Shown here: positions 24,863 to 34,084 of the stretch, in pieces
How positions within the stretch are numbered: the stretch's first letter is position 1
Layout: each line of letters begins with the position of its first letter
Program-made: the position numbers and the translations under genes
The notes under the pieces: generated by a model
What the model was told of the DNA's origin: nothing
The model's input: the letters and a program-made list of their open reading frames with translations, nothing else
The model's database searches: none
Source: Erythrobacter sp. BLCC-B19
GTDB lineage: Bacteria > Pseudomonadota > Alphaproteobacteria > Sphingomonadales > Sphingomonadaceae
NCBI RefSeq assembly: GCF_028621955.1
Contig: NZ_CP117516.1
Coordinates: 186,001 to 250,000, forward strand
Direction: 5' to 3'
Length of the DNA stretch: 64,000 bases

Positions 24863-25369
24863 ATGGTGAAACCGAGGAGCATTGCCGACACCATCTGGCA
24901 TCAGGGCGGCCAGCAGGCGGTTTCGGACTGGATGACCATCGACCAGGACCGCATCACCACCTTCGGTCTCAACACCAATGATCCCGACCGCCTGCACATC
25001 GATCCCGAATATGCCGCCGCGCACGGGCCGCATGGCAAGACGATCTCCTTCGGCTTCCTTACCATGTCGCTGCTGACGCACTTCTTCCACGATGCCGTCA
25101 CCACAGACCGCACCGGCTATGCGCTCAACTACGGCTTCGACCGGATGCGTCTGACCAATACGGTTGTTGTCGGATCACGCTTGCGCGGCATCTTCACGCT
25201 CATCGGGAACGAGCCGCGCGGGGCCGACCGGGAATTGCGGCGTTATGGTGTAACGGTCGAAATCGACGGCGAGGACAAGCCGGCGCTTGTCGGCGAATGG
25301 CTGGTCATGTGGGTTGATGACGGTGTGCATCATTTCGCCAGCCCGGAACCTTGCGGAAGGTCCGAATGA
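24863..25369 (+). CDS. MaoC-like hotdog-fold protein
   Basis: 168 residues from ATG 24863, preceded by GGAGGAGAGGGA; an upstream in-frame extension would overlap the promoter. One hotdog domain with the MaoC pattern DRLHIDPEYAAAHGPHGKTISFGFLT (visible in parts DRLHIDPEYAA and GPHGKTI), giving the Asp/His pair of enoyl-CoA hydratase/acyl dehydratases, then NYGFDRMRL and GSRLRGIFT. It probably hydrates or dehydrates an acyl-CoA. First gene of the long plus-strand operon; its stop overlaps the next gene's start. Confidence 0.85.
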   Translation: MVKPRSIADTIWHQGGQQAVSDWMTIDQDRITTFGLNTNDPDRLHIDPEYAAAHGPHGKTISFGFLTMSLLTHFFHDAVTTDRTGYALNYGFDRMRLTNTVVVGSRLRGIFTLIGNEPRGADRELRRYGVTVEIDGEDKPALVGEWLVMWVDDGVHHFASPEPCGRSE

Positions 25370-27564
25370 CAACGGCCGTACAGACCACTTGGCATTCTCT
25401 ATCGCCGCTGCCGCTCGAGCGGATCTTTGCAGCCCCGAGCCTGGATGGCGCCCTTGTCGGCCAGCTGGCCTGGTCGCCGGACAGCAGCCGGATCGCCTAT
25501 CAGCGCGCCGCTGCCGAGACGCCGGGACGCTTTGACTTGTGGCTTTGCGAGGCAAGGGCAGGCGCAACACCGCATATGGTGCTGCGGGGCGATGATGCCC
25601 GCATCGGCGGCGGGCTTTCGGCCGATGAAGCTGCGCGCAGGGAACGCCAGCGGCAGTTCACCGGCGGCATCGGCGCGCTCGCATGGACGGCTTGCGGTGG
25701 CTTTCTGCTCGTCTCCACGGGCAGCGGCACGATCCGGCTCGACATCGGAAACGGACACTTTGCGCAGATCGCCCCGCCCGACGTGACCGATGTTCAACCT
25801 GCTCCGGCAGGAACCAACATCGCCTGTATCGCGGAAGGAGAGCTCTGGCTGGCTGATGCCTTCGGTGCGCTCGTTCATCGAATCTCCCCGCCAGCCGAAC
25901 CCGGCATAAGCTACGGGGTCGCCGAATTCGTGGCACAGGAGGAATTCGCGCGGGACACAGGGTTCTGGTGGCGCCCTGACGGCGAGGCGATTGCCTATAC
26001 GCGGGTCGATGAAACATGCGTCATGGATTGTGATCGCATGGAGATTGGGGCCGACGGCATTCGCTTCGTCACTCAACCCTTTCCCAAGGCCGGAACGCCC
26101 AACGCCAGAGTCGACCTGTTCGTCGCCGCGCTTGATGGAGAGGATCCGGTCAGGATCGATCTGGGTGATGATCCTGATTTCTATCTCGTCCGCGTGGCAT
26201 GGTCGCGCGACGGCCAAACGCTGTTCGTCCAGCGCCAGTCGCGTCACCAGCGACGCATCGACCTCATCGCCGCCAATCCGGTGACTGGCAGCGCGACGGT
26301 GATTTTCCGCGAGGTGGGCAAGCCGTGGGTCAATCCCAACCTCGACTTCCATCCGCTTCAGGATGGCGGCTTTCTGTGGGTGTCCGAGCGCACCGGCATC
26401 AACCAGCTCTATCGCCACGCATGGCAGGGAACGGTCCTTGCGCAATTGACCAACCTGCCCTTCCCCGTCGCTTCGCGCGATCGCGAGAGCGGACTGGTGG
26501 GCGTCGATGAGGCGGGTGGCCACGCCTATGTCATGAGCGGACACAGGGGCGTCACCGAAAGGCACCTCTACCGCGTGTCTCTTGATGGCAATGGCCCATC
26601 CGAGAAGATCACTGCAGCCGAGGGTTGGTGGTCGGTCGCCATGGCCCCCGACACGCGGCATTATGCGGCTGTGCATTCGAGCCCGTCGCGGCCTCCCCAT
26701 GCCGCGATCTACGACCGGAATGGCGCGGTGGTCTGCCCGCTAGAACCCAATCGGCTGGACGAACACCACGCCTACGCGCCCTTTGCCGGCGGCCTGCCCA
26801 GTCCCGAATTCGGCCAGATCCCCGCCGAGGATGGACAGGCGCTCGACTACGTGCTGCTGAAGCCCGCCGGCTTTGATCCGCGCAAGACCTACCCGGCGAT
26901 CCTGCAGGTCTATGGCGGTCCGGGACGGCAGCTGGTGCGCAAGGCCTGGCGCGCTGCCGAAGAGCGGGCCTTTCTCGATGCCGGCTATGTCCTGTTCCAG
27001 CTCGACAATCGCGGGGCCTGCGGGCGCGGCCTTGCCTTCGAGGCACCGATTTCGCGCAGGCTCGGCCAGCCTGAGCTCGCCGATCAGCTGGAAGGGCTCG
27101 CCTTCCTGCGTTCCCTTCCGTTTGTCGATGGCGATCGGATCGGGGCGATGGGCTGGTCCTATGGCGGGTTCATGACCCTGCGCCTGATGACCGATCCGCG
27201 CTCGCGCATCCGGGCGGGGATTGCCGGCGGCTCGATCGCCTGGTGGGGCGACTACGACACGCACTACACCGAACGCTTCATGGGTCACCCTGCGGAGGAG
27301 GCCGAGGCCTATGCTGCCGCATCCGTGATCCCGCGCCTTGCCCGACTGTCGGGCCGGTTGATGCTGGTGCACGGAATGTCCGACGATAACGTGATGGTCG
27401 AACATGCGATCAAGCTGATCGACGAACTGCAACGGCTGGGCAAAACCTTCGATCTGGTGCTCTATCCCGGCCAGCGCCACGTGATCGTCGGAACCGAGGC
27501 CCGCACGCACAAGCTGCGCAGCTACCGCGAATTCTTCGACCGCGAGCTCGGTATCCATGACTGA
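25366..27564 (+). CDS. S9 family peptidase (DPP-IV/acylaminoacyl peptidase-like)
   Basis: 732 residues; ATG overlaps the upstream stop (ATGA). Residues up to about 460 form a beta propeller (repeats such as QLAWSPDSSRIAYQRA and WWRPDGEAIAYTRVD). The C-terminal alpha/beta hydrolase has the nucleophile in GWSYGGF, the acid in HGMSDDNV and the histidine in GQRHVIVG. DPP-IV-type enzymes remove dipeptides or acylated residues from the N-terminus. There is no signal peptide, so it works in the cytoplasm. It overlaps the following ligase gene by eight bases. Confidence 0.88.
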   Translation: MTTAVQTTWHSLSPLPLERIFAAPSLDGALVGQLAWSPDSSRIAYQRAAAETPGRFDLWLCEARAGATPHMVLRGDDARIGGGLSADEAARRERQRQFTGGIGALAWTACGGFLLVSTGSGTIRLDIGNGHFAQIAPPDVTDVQPAPAGTNIACIAEGELWLADAFGALVHRISPPAEPGISYGVAEFVAQEEFARDTGFWWRPDGEAIAYTRVDETCVMDCDRMEIGADGIRFVTQPFPKAGTPNARVDLFVAALDGEDPVRIDLGDDPDFYLVRVAWSRDGQTLFVQRQSRHQRRIDLIAANPVTGSATVIFREVGKPWVNPNLDFHPLQDGGFLWVSERTGINQLYRHAWQGTVLAQLTNLPFPVASRDRESGLVGVDEAGGHAYVMSGHRGVTERHLYRVSLDGNGPSEKITAAEGWWSVAMAPDTRHYAAVHSSPSRPPHAAIYDRNGAVVCPLEPNRLDEHHAYAPFAGGLPSPEFGQIPAEDGQALDYVLLKPAGFDPRKTYPAILQVYGGPGRQLVRKAWRAAEERAFLDAGYVLFQLDNRGACGRGLAFEAPISRRLGQPELADQLEGLAFLRSLPFVDGDRIGAMGWSYGGFMTLRLMTDPRSRIRAGIAGGSIAWWGDYDTHYTERFMGHPAEEAEAYAAASVIPRLARLSGRLMLVHGMSDDNVMVEHAIKLIDELQRLGKTFDLVLYPGQRHVIVGTEARTHKLRSYREFFDRELGIHD

Positions 27565-29113
27565 CGCCTCGCCCCCCGAGGCGCTTCCGACGCTTGATGC
27601 GCATGTGCGCTGGTGGGCTGCCCATCATGGCGCGCGGGAGGCTGCGGTGCTGGATGCGGCGCGATGGAGCTACGCCACGCTCGACAGCGAGGTGGCGAGC
27701 CTCGCCCGCGCCATGCTGGCTGCAGGGGTGACAAAGGGCGAGCGGGTGGCGACGCTGGCACCGCCGGGGCTCGATTTTCTCGCAGCCTATCTTGCCGCCA
27801 CCCGGATCGGTGCGATCTGGGTCGGGCTCAACCCGCGCTACCGCTTCGATGAACTCGCCCACGTCCTGCGCGATGCGGAACCGCGCTTGCTGCTTGCCCG
27901 CGACCATCCCGATCTCGCAGCGATCGGCTCGCTATCCCCGAAAACCGTCTTGCTCGATCATCCCGGTGACTTCGGCGCGTTCATCGCCGGGGGAGATGAT
28001 CTTTCCGCTGGCGCGCTCGAAGCCGCCATTGCCAGGGTCACCGCAGACGATCCAGCCGTGCTCGTCTACACCTCGGGCTCGACCGGCAAACCAAAGGGAG
28101 CGATCCTCTCGCACGGCGGGATCGTGCGTTTCGCCCGCGGCCAGAACGAAGTGTGGCCGATGTCGCCCTTGCGGGTGCTCAACTATTTCCCGATCAATCA
28201 CGTCGGCTGCCTCAATGACATTCTCGCCCCGGCACTGGTCGGCGGGGGAACCTGCGTGTTCATGGAGCAGTTCGACACCCGCCATTCGCTGCAGCTCATG
28301 CAGGACGAAGGGATCACCTTCTGGGCCTCGGTGCCGAGCGTGTTCCAGATGCAGCTCGCCCTGCCTGACTTCGCGAGCTTCGATCTGTCCGCGGTGCAGC
28401 TGATCGTGTGGGAGGGCGCAGCGATGGCGCCCGAGGTGATCGAACGGCTTGGCACGATCTGCCCCCTGCGCGCGACCAATTACGGCATGACCGAGACCAC
28501 CTCGGGGATCACCGTCCTGCCGCCGAGCAGCGATGCCGAATTGCTGGGGGCGAGCGTCGGCCATCCCTTCCCCGGGGTCGAAGTGCGGCTTGCCGATGGC
28601 GAGGGCAACCTCGTTCCGGCAGGCGAGGCGGGCGAGGTGCAGGCGCGCTCGGCGCTCAACTGCCTCGGCTATTGGCGCAACGCGGAGGCAACCGCCGCCG
28701 CCTTCACCGCTGATGGATGGTTCCGCACCGGCGATCTTGCCGAGCAGCGCCCCGATGGCGCCTACCGGCTCGTCGGGCGGATCAAGGAGATGTTCAAGTC
28801 GGGCGGTTACAACGTCTACCCGCGCGAGGTTGAAACCGTGCTGGAAGCCCACCCCGATGTGACCGCCGCAGCGGTCGTCGGCATTGCCGATCCCGTCTGG
28901 GACGAAGTCGGCGTCGGTTTCATCGAGGGCGCGGCCACCCCGGAAGAGCTCGCCGCATGGTGCCGCGAACGGCTCGCCAACTACAAGATCCCCAAGCACT
29001 TCCACATCGAACCCGCGCTGCCGCTGCTGCCGATCGGCAAGATCGACAAGCCCGCCCTGCGCGCCCGCGCCGCTGCGATGCACGCCGCCGCGCACCAGCA
29101 GGAGAATGCCTGA
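27557..29113 (+). CDS. AMP-forming acyl-CoA synthetase
   Basis: 518 residues. Adenylate-forming signature YTSGSTGKPKGAI near residue 170, then YGMTETTSG near 310, GWFRTGDLAE near 390, and the C-terminal catalytic lysine in PIGKIDKPALR. The enzyme activates a carboxylic acid as an acyl-CoA. In this peptide-degrading operon it would activate the acid left after hydrolysis (a side chain or acyl tail) for beta-oxidation-type steps with the MaoC protein. Substrate not deducible. Confidence 0.9.
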   Translation: MTDASPPEALPTLDAHVRWWAAHHGAREAAVLDAARWSYATLDSEVASLARAMLAAGVTKGERVATLAPPGLDFLAAYLAATRIGAIWVGLNPRYRFDELAHVLRDAEPRLLLARDHPDLAAIGSLSPKTVLLDHPGDFGAFIAGGDDLSAGALEAAIARVTADDPAVLVYTSGSTGKPKGAILSHGGIVRFARGQNEVWPMSPLRVLNYFPINHVGCLNDILAPALVGGGTCVFMEQFDTRHSLQLMQDEGITFWASVPSVFQMQLALPDFASFDLSAVQLIVWEGAAMAPEVIERLGTICPLRATNYGMTETTSGITVLPPSSDAELLGASVGHPFPGVEVRLADGEGNLVPAGEAGEVQARSALNCLGYWRNAEATAAAFTADGWFRTGDLAEQRPDGAYRLVGRIKEMFKSGGYNVYPREVETVLEAHPDVTAAAVVGIADPVWDEVGVGFIEGAATPEELAAWCRERLANYKIPKHFHIEPALPLLPIGKIDKPALRARAAAMHAAAHQQENA

Positions 29114-29114
29114 G

Positions 29115-30248
29115 ATGACCGACACACCGCTTGGCACTGTCAGCGACGCTGCCGAACTGCGCGCCCGGGCGCGGACGGTCTTCGCCAATCTGGGCCGCCT
29201 TGCCGGGCCGAACGCGATCGACGAGCAGCGGATGATCGAACTCGGCGGCCTTACCCAGCACATCCACCTTCGCGGGCAGGACCGCGATGCGCCGCTGCTG
29301 CTGTTCCTTCACGGCGGGCCGAACGGGCACATCTCCGATGTCGCCTGGGCCTATCAACGCGGGTGGGAGGATTTCTTCGTCGTCGTCAACTGGGACCAGC
29401 GCGGCTGCGGCCGGTCTTTCGGCTCGCCCGATGATCAGGCGCGGATCGCAGGCACGCTCAACCGTGCACAGTATCGCGCCGATGCCATTGCTCTGATCGA
29501 ACATCTGCTGGCCGAATTCGGGCGCGAGCGGCTGGTGCTGGTGGGGCAGAGCTGGGGCACGGTGCTGGCGCTTGAGGTTGCCAAGGCGCGGCCCGATCTG
29601 CTCGACGTGGCGGTGCTGCAGGGCCTCTCGGCCAACTGGCTGGCGAGCGCCGACCGCGTCTATCACTGGTATCTCGCCGAAGCCGAAAAGCGCGGCGATG
29701 CCGCTGAAGTCGCCCGGCTCAAGGCCGTCGGCCCGATCCCTGCAGCGGATGATCCCGCGCTGACCGAATGGCCGATGAAGTTCGGCCTGCCCATCCCCGA
29801 TCGCAACAGCTGGTACAACCTGCGCGGAGACGGCGATGGCTGGGGCCCGCGCATGGATATGCTGCGCTTCCTCTCGCCCGATCTCGCGCCGGAGAACTAT
29901 GCCGCCGATGCCCGCCGCCTGGCCGAGGACGGCGAGACGCTGTTCGCGCGCCACAAGGAGGCGATGACCTCGGTCGCGCCGTGGGATGCGCGCCGCGATG
30001 TCGGTACCCGGTTCGAGGTGCCGATCGTCGTGATGCAGGGGATGCACGACTGGCAGACCTCCTATGATCTCGCGCTCGAATACTTTGGCACCATCGATGC
30101 GCCATGGAAGAAGTGGATCGCCTTCCCGCACGCAGCGCACGTGCTCAATCTCGAACAGCCGGGCCTTTCGGTGGTGTCGCTGGTGAACGACGTGCTCCCG
30201 GCGACCCGCGGCGAAGTGCCGGCCGGAGCGGAGCGGCGTGCGGCGTGA
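29115..30248 (+). CDS. S33 family alpha/beta hydrolase (proline iminopeptidase-like), copy 1
   Basis: 377 residues from ATG 29115, ten bases after AGGAG; another ATG at 29106 is too close to that site. Oxyanion motif FLHGGP (residues 65-69), VNWDQRGCGRS, the nucleophile S146 in GQSWGT and a C-terminal His in FPHAAH. Members cleave N-terminal residues (often proline) from small peptides, or amide bonds. It is a paralogue of the gene at 32969; both end with VLPA...VPAGAERR. Its stop overlaps the next start (GTGA). Confidence 0.86.
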   Translation: MTDTPLGTVSDAAELRARARTVFANLGRLAGPNAIDEQRMIELGGLTQHIHLRGQDRDAPLLLFLHGGPNGHISDVAWAYQRGWEDFFVVVNWDQRGCGRSFGSPDDQARIAGTLNRAQYRADAIALIEHLLAEFGRERLVLVGQSWGTVLALEVAKARPDLLDVAVLQGLSANWLASADRVYHWYLAEAEKRGDAAEVARLKAVGPIPAADDPALTEWPMKFGLPIPDRNSWYNLRGDGDGWGPRMDMLRFLSPDLAPENYAADARRLAEDGETLFARHKEAMTSVAPWDARRDVGTRFEVPIVVMQGMHDWQTSYDLALEYFGTIDAPWKKWIAFPHAAHVLNLEQPGLSVVSLVNDVLPATRGEVPAGAERRAA

Positions 30249-31936
30249 CCATCCACATCGAGCCCAACCTGCGCATCCCGCTGCCGGACGGCGTCGAGCT
30301 GGGCGCGGTCCTGTATCGCCCCGCTGCCGATGCGCCGCCGGGGCCGGTGGCCTTCACCCTCTCGCCCTACACCGCCGACACCTATTTCGCCCGAGGAGTG
30401 AACTTTGCCGAGCATGGCCTCACCTTCATCGCGGTGGACACGCGCGGACGCGGCAATTCGGGCGGGGCGTTCGATCCCTTCCGGCAGGAGCTGGCCGATG
30501 GCCCGACGATCGTCCAATGGATTGCTGCGCAGCCCTTCTGCAACGGCAAGGTCGCGATGGCGGGCGGATCCTATTGCGGCACCACCCAATGGGCGACTGC
30601 GAGCGGCCACCCGCCCGCGCTCGCCACCATCGTGCCCACGGCTTCCGCCCATGCAGGGATCGACTTTCCGGCCCGCAACGGGATCGGCTACCAATACCTG
30701 CTGCAATGGCTCGCCTTCGTGAACGGGCAGGCGCTGCAATCCACCTGGTTTGCCGACCTTGGCTTCTGGCGCAACCTGTGGCGGCGGCGGTTCGAGGCGG
30801 ACGTCTCGTTCCGCAGCCTCGCGGATGAAGTGGGCGGGAAGTGGCCGCAGATCGGCGAATGGATCGACCGGATCGAAGCCCACGACTTTGCCGACTACAT
30901 GCCGAGCGATGCGCAGATAGCCGGGATCGCCATGCCGATCCTTACCATCACCGGCAGCTATGACGATGACCAGCCCGGCGCGCTTGCCTATTACCGCCGC
31001 CACATGGCGCTCGCCCCGGCTGACATCACCGCGCAGCACTATCTGCTGATCGGCCCGTGGGATCATGGCGGCACCCGTACCCCGCAAGCCAATGTCGGCG
31101 GGGTGAGCTTCGGCGCGGCCAGCGTGATCGATATGGATGCGCTGCACCGCGAATGGTTCGCCTGGGTGATGGAGGGCGGAGAGCGCCCGGCGCTGCTCAA
31201 GGACCGCGTCACCTACTACGTGATGGGCGCGGATCGCTGGCGGCATTGCGCCCGGCTCGAGGATGCGACCGCCGCAATTGCCGATTACCGGCTCAGCTCG
31301 GCAGGCAATGCGCATGACCTTTTCACCGCGGGCTGGCTCACCCCCGACACCGCGCCGGACGGGCCGCCCGACAGCTATCGCTACGACCCTTGCGACACCG
31401 CCATCGCCGCCATCGAAATGGAGGTCGATCAGGAGGACCCGGCTGAGGCGCGCATGGTCTTTGCCCGCAATGGCACGCAGCTGGTCTATCACACCGCGCC
31501 CTTCGACGAGCCGGTCGAGATTGCCGGGCAGTTCGTGCTGGAAGCCTGGCTCGCCATAGATACGCCCGATACCGACTTCGTCGTCCGCATCTACGAGGTC
31601 GACAATGAGGGCCGCGCGATCCTGCTCACCAGCGACATGCTGCGCGCACGACATGGCAACGGCATCGCTACGCCATGCCTCGTCACCGACAACGCACCCC
31701 GGCTTTACACCTTCGCGCAGTTCTTCTGGATCGCGCGCGAAGTTGCTGCCGGGCACCGGCTGCGGCTCACCATCGGGCCGAACCATTCGATCCACACCCA
31801 GCGCAACTTCAATGGCGGCGGCACCGTCAGCGACGAGACCATCGCCGATGCCCGCACTGTCACCGTTACCCTCCACCATGATGCGCAGCACCCCTCGCGG
31901 CTGCGCGTGCCCCTCGGCGCAAAGGAGCCCGCATGA
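30245..31936 (+). CDS. CocE/NonD family hydrolase (S15-like)
   Basis: 563 residues from a GTG start overlapping the previous stop (GTGA). The alpha/beta hydrolase domain carries VDTRGRGNSGG near 65, the nucleophile S109 in AGGSYCGTT, the aspartate in TGSYDDDQPG and the histidine in GPWDHGG. A C-terminal jelly-roll domain starts near residue 330 (VIGE-like VLEAWLAIDTPDTDFVVR). The family includes cocaine esterase, alpha-amino-acid ester hydrolases and X-Pro dipeptidyl peptidases. Probably an amide or ester hydrolase for the imported substrate. No signal peptide. Confidence 0.88.
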   Translation: MTIHIEPNLRIPLPDGVELGAVLYRPAADAPPGPVAFTLSPYTADTYFARGVNFAEHGLTFIAVDTRGRGNSGGAFDPFRQELADGPTIVQWIAAQPFCNGKVAMAGGSYCGTTQWATASGHPPALATIVPTASAHAGIDFPARNGIGYQYLLQWLAFVNGQALQSTWFADLGFWRNLWRRRFEADVSFRSLADEVGGKWPQIGEWIDRIEAHDFADYMPSDAQIAGIAMPILTITGSYDDDQPGALAYYRRHMALAPADITAQHYLLIGPWDHGGTRTPQANVGGVSFGAASVIDMDALHREWFAWVMEGGERPALLKDRVTYYVMGADRWRHCARLEDATAAIADYRLSSAGNAHDLFTAGWLTPDTAPDGPPDSYRYDPCDTAIAAIEMEVDQEDPAEARMVFARNGTQLVYHTAPFDEPVEIAGQFVLEAWLAIDTPDTDFVVRIYEVDNEGRAILLTSDMLRARHGNGIATPCLVTDNAPRLYTFAQFFWIAREVAAGHRLRLTIGPNHSIHTQRNFNGGGTVSDETIADARTVTVTLHHDAQHPSRLRVPLGAKEPA

Positions 31937-32967
31937 CCGATCCCGCCGCCATCACCGCCGCCCGCGCGATGCTCGATACGATGCTAGTGTGGGATAACCA
32001 CGCCTGCCTGCCGATGCGCCCGGAGGACGAGAGCTTCATGCCCGAACTCGAACGCTTCCGCGCCGCCGGGGCGGATGTGGTCTCGGTCAATATCGGCTTC
32101 GGTCCATACCCGCTGCTCCACCACATACGCATGGCGGCGAGTTTCCGGCGCTGGATCGCGCTCCATGGCGATCGCTACCAGCTGGTCGGCAGTCTTGAGG
32201 AGATCGCTGCGGCACGCGCGGCGGGCAAGCTCGGCATCTTCTTCGATGTCGAAGGCATGGCCCCGCTCGACGAAGGCGATCACGGCATGGTCGGCCTGCT
32301 CTACGACATCGGCGTGCGCTGGATGCTGGTCGCCTATAATCGCAACAACGCGGCAGGCGGCGGGTGCCATGACGATGATCCCGGCCTCACCGCCTATGGC
32401 CGCGAACTGCTGGCCGAGATGAAGCGGGTCGGCATGCTGGTGTGCTGCTCGCACACCGGCCATCGCACGGTGCGCGATGTGTTCGAGGCGGCCGAGAACC
32501 CGGTGATCTTCTCGCACTCGAACCCGCTCGCGCTCGCCCGGCACGCGCGCAACATCCCCGATGATCTGATCCGCGCCTGCGCTGCGACCGGCGGGGTGAT
32601 CGGGATCAACGGGATCAGCTTCTTCCTCGGCAAGAATGCCAGCCCAGCGCAGGGCGTCGCCCACGCCATCGATCATGTCGTCCAGCTGGTCGGGATCGAT
32701 CATGCAGGGATCGGCCTCGACTACGTGTTCGATCAGGTTGAGCTCGCCCACGAGCTCGAAAGCAAGCGCCACACCTTCCCTGATCCTGAAGCCTATGCCG
32801 GGGTGCTGACCATGGCCGGCCCGGAAGACCTGCCCGCCATCGCCGCCGAACTGACAGCGCTTGGCTATGCCCGCGAGGACATCGCCAAGGCGTTCGGCGG
32901 CAACTGGCAGCGCGTCGCCGGGCAGGTGTGGAAAGCCCCCTCCAACCTTCCCGCAAAGGCCGCCTGA
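31933..32967 (+). CDS. M19 membrane dipeptidase-like, atypical metal site
   Basis: 344 residues; ATGA overlap with CocE. TIM-barrel renal-dipeptidase fold. Expected zinc ligands: the N-terminal HxD is HAC here (H23, C25), so the aspartate is replaced by cysteine; the bridging Glu is in FDVEGMAPL and the two later histidines are in CCSHTGHR and IFSHSNPL. M19 enzymes hydrolyse dipeptides, including those with a D-residue at the C-terminus. No signal or anchor, so it is cytoplasmic. The altered ligand may change metal or activity. Confidence 0.87.
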   Translation: MTDPAAITAARAMLDTMLVWDNHACLPMRPEDESFMPELERFRAAGADVVSVNIGFGPYPLLHHIRMAASFRRWIALHGDRYQLVGSLEEIAAARAAGKLGIFFDVEGMAPLDEGDHGMVGLLYDIGVRWMLVAYNRNNAAGGGCHDDDPGLTAYGRELLAEMKRVGMLVCCSHTGHRTVRDVFEAAENPVIFSHSNPLALARHARNIPDDLIRACAATGGVIGINGISFFLGKNASPAQGVAHAIDHVVQLVGIDHAGIGLDYVFDQVELAHELESKRHTFPDPEAYAGVLTMAGPEDLPAIAAELTALGYAREDIAKAFGGNWQRVAGQVWKAPSNLPAKAA

Positions 32968-32968
32968 C

Positions 32969-34084
32969 ATGACCGAGACCACCTCCCCGCCCGATCCCAC
33001 CCGCGATGCGATGCGCCACATGTTCGCAGAGATCGGCCGCATCGTCTCGCCAAACGGGATCGACGAGGCCCGCCACGTCACGATCGGCGGGGCGCGGCAG
33101 TGGATCACCATCCGCGGGCTCGACCGCGCCAATCCGGTGCTGCTGTTCCTCCACGGCGGGCCGGGCGGCGCGCTGTCCGACATCAGCTACTACTTCCAGC
33201 GCCCATGGGAGGAGTATTTCACCGTCGTCCAGTGGGACCAGCGCGGCTTCGGGCGTTCGGCGGTGGACGGGGCCCGGCTGGAGGGCACCATCACCCTTGC
33301 CCAGACCATCGCGGACGGGATCGAGCTGGCGGAATATCTTGCGGGCTATCTCGGGCACCGGAAGGTGTTCGTGATGGGGCAGAGCTGGGGAACCATCCTC
33401 GCGCTCGAAATCGCGCATCGTCGGCCCAATCTGCTTCATGCCGTGATCACGGTCGGCCAGAACACCGACTGGAACGGCAATTTCGAGGAAACCCATCGCC
33501 TGCTGCTCGAACACGCGCGCGCATCGGGTGAGACGGAGCTGGCCGTGCAGCTCGAAGCCCTCGGTCCGATCCCTGACCGGGCGAGCGATGAGGCAGGCTG
33601 GATCGGCTGGGTCGGCTTCGTCCAGACCGAAATGGTTCGCCGCGGCTTCAGCTGGTACAATTTCCGGGGGCCGGGCACCGACTGGAATGACCGGATCATG
33701 CCGATGCACATGGCCTCGCCCTCGCTGGTCGAAGCCCCGCCCCAGCCCGATCCGCCCTTCACCGGCGGGCCTGCCACGCCGCATCTCGAAATCGGCCGCT
33801 CGGTCGATAACTGGAGCGCACGCAAGGCGGTCGGCACGCGGTTTGAATGCCCCGTGGTGATGATTTCCGGCGCGCACGACTGGCAGACCCCGGTGACCCT
33901 GACCCGCGCCTATTTCGCCGAGATCGACGCGCCGTGGAAGCTTTACGAAGAGTTCCCCTACTCCGCCCACGTGGTCGCGATGGAAGAGCCCGGCCGGATG
34001 ATCGTCACGCTGGTGACCAAGGTTCTGCCTGCCGCCATGGGAGATGTGCCCGCAGGCGCAGAGCGGAGAGACTACAATGCCTGA
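32969..34084 (+). CDS. S33 family alpha/beta hydrolase (proline iminopeptidase-like), copy 2
   Basis: 371 residues. LHGGPGG (61-67), QWDQRGFGRS, nucleophile S139 in GQSWGT and a C-terminal His in YSAHVVAMEEPG. It aligns along its whole length with the enzyme at 29115, so a duplication within the operon is likely, with separated specificities. It starts one base after the dipeptidase stop region and its end overlaps the next gene by eight bases. Confidence 0.86.
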   Translation: MTETTSPPDPTRDAMRHMFAEIGRIVSPNGIDEARHVTIGGARQWITIRGLDRANPVLLFLHGGPGGALSDISYYFQRPWEEYFTVVQWDQRGFGRSAVDGARLEGTITLAQTIADGIELAEYLAGYLGHRKVFVMGQSWGTILALEIAHRRPNLLHAVITVGQNTDWNGNFEETHRLLLEHARASGETELAVQLEALGPIPDRASDEAGWIGWVGFVQTEMVRRGFSWYNFRGPGTDWNDRIMPMHMASPSLVEAPPQPDPPFTGGPATPHLEIGRSVDNWSARKAVGTRFECPVVMISGAHDWQTPVTLTRAYFAEIDAPWKLYEEFPYSAHVVAMEEPGRMIVTLVTKVLPAAMGDVPAGAERRDYNA

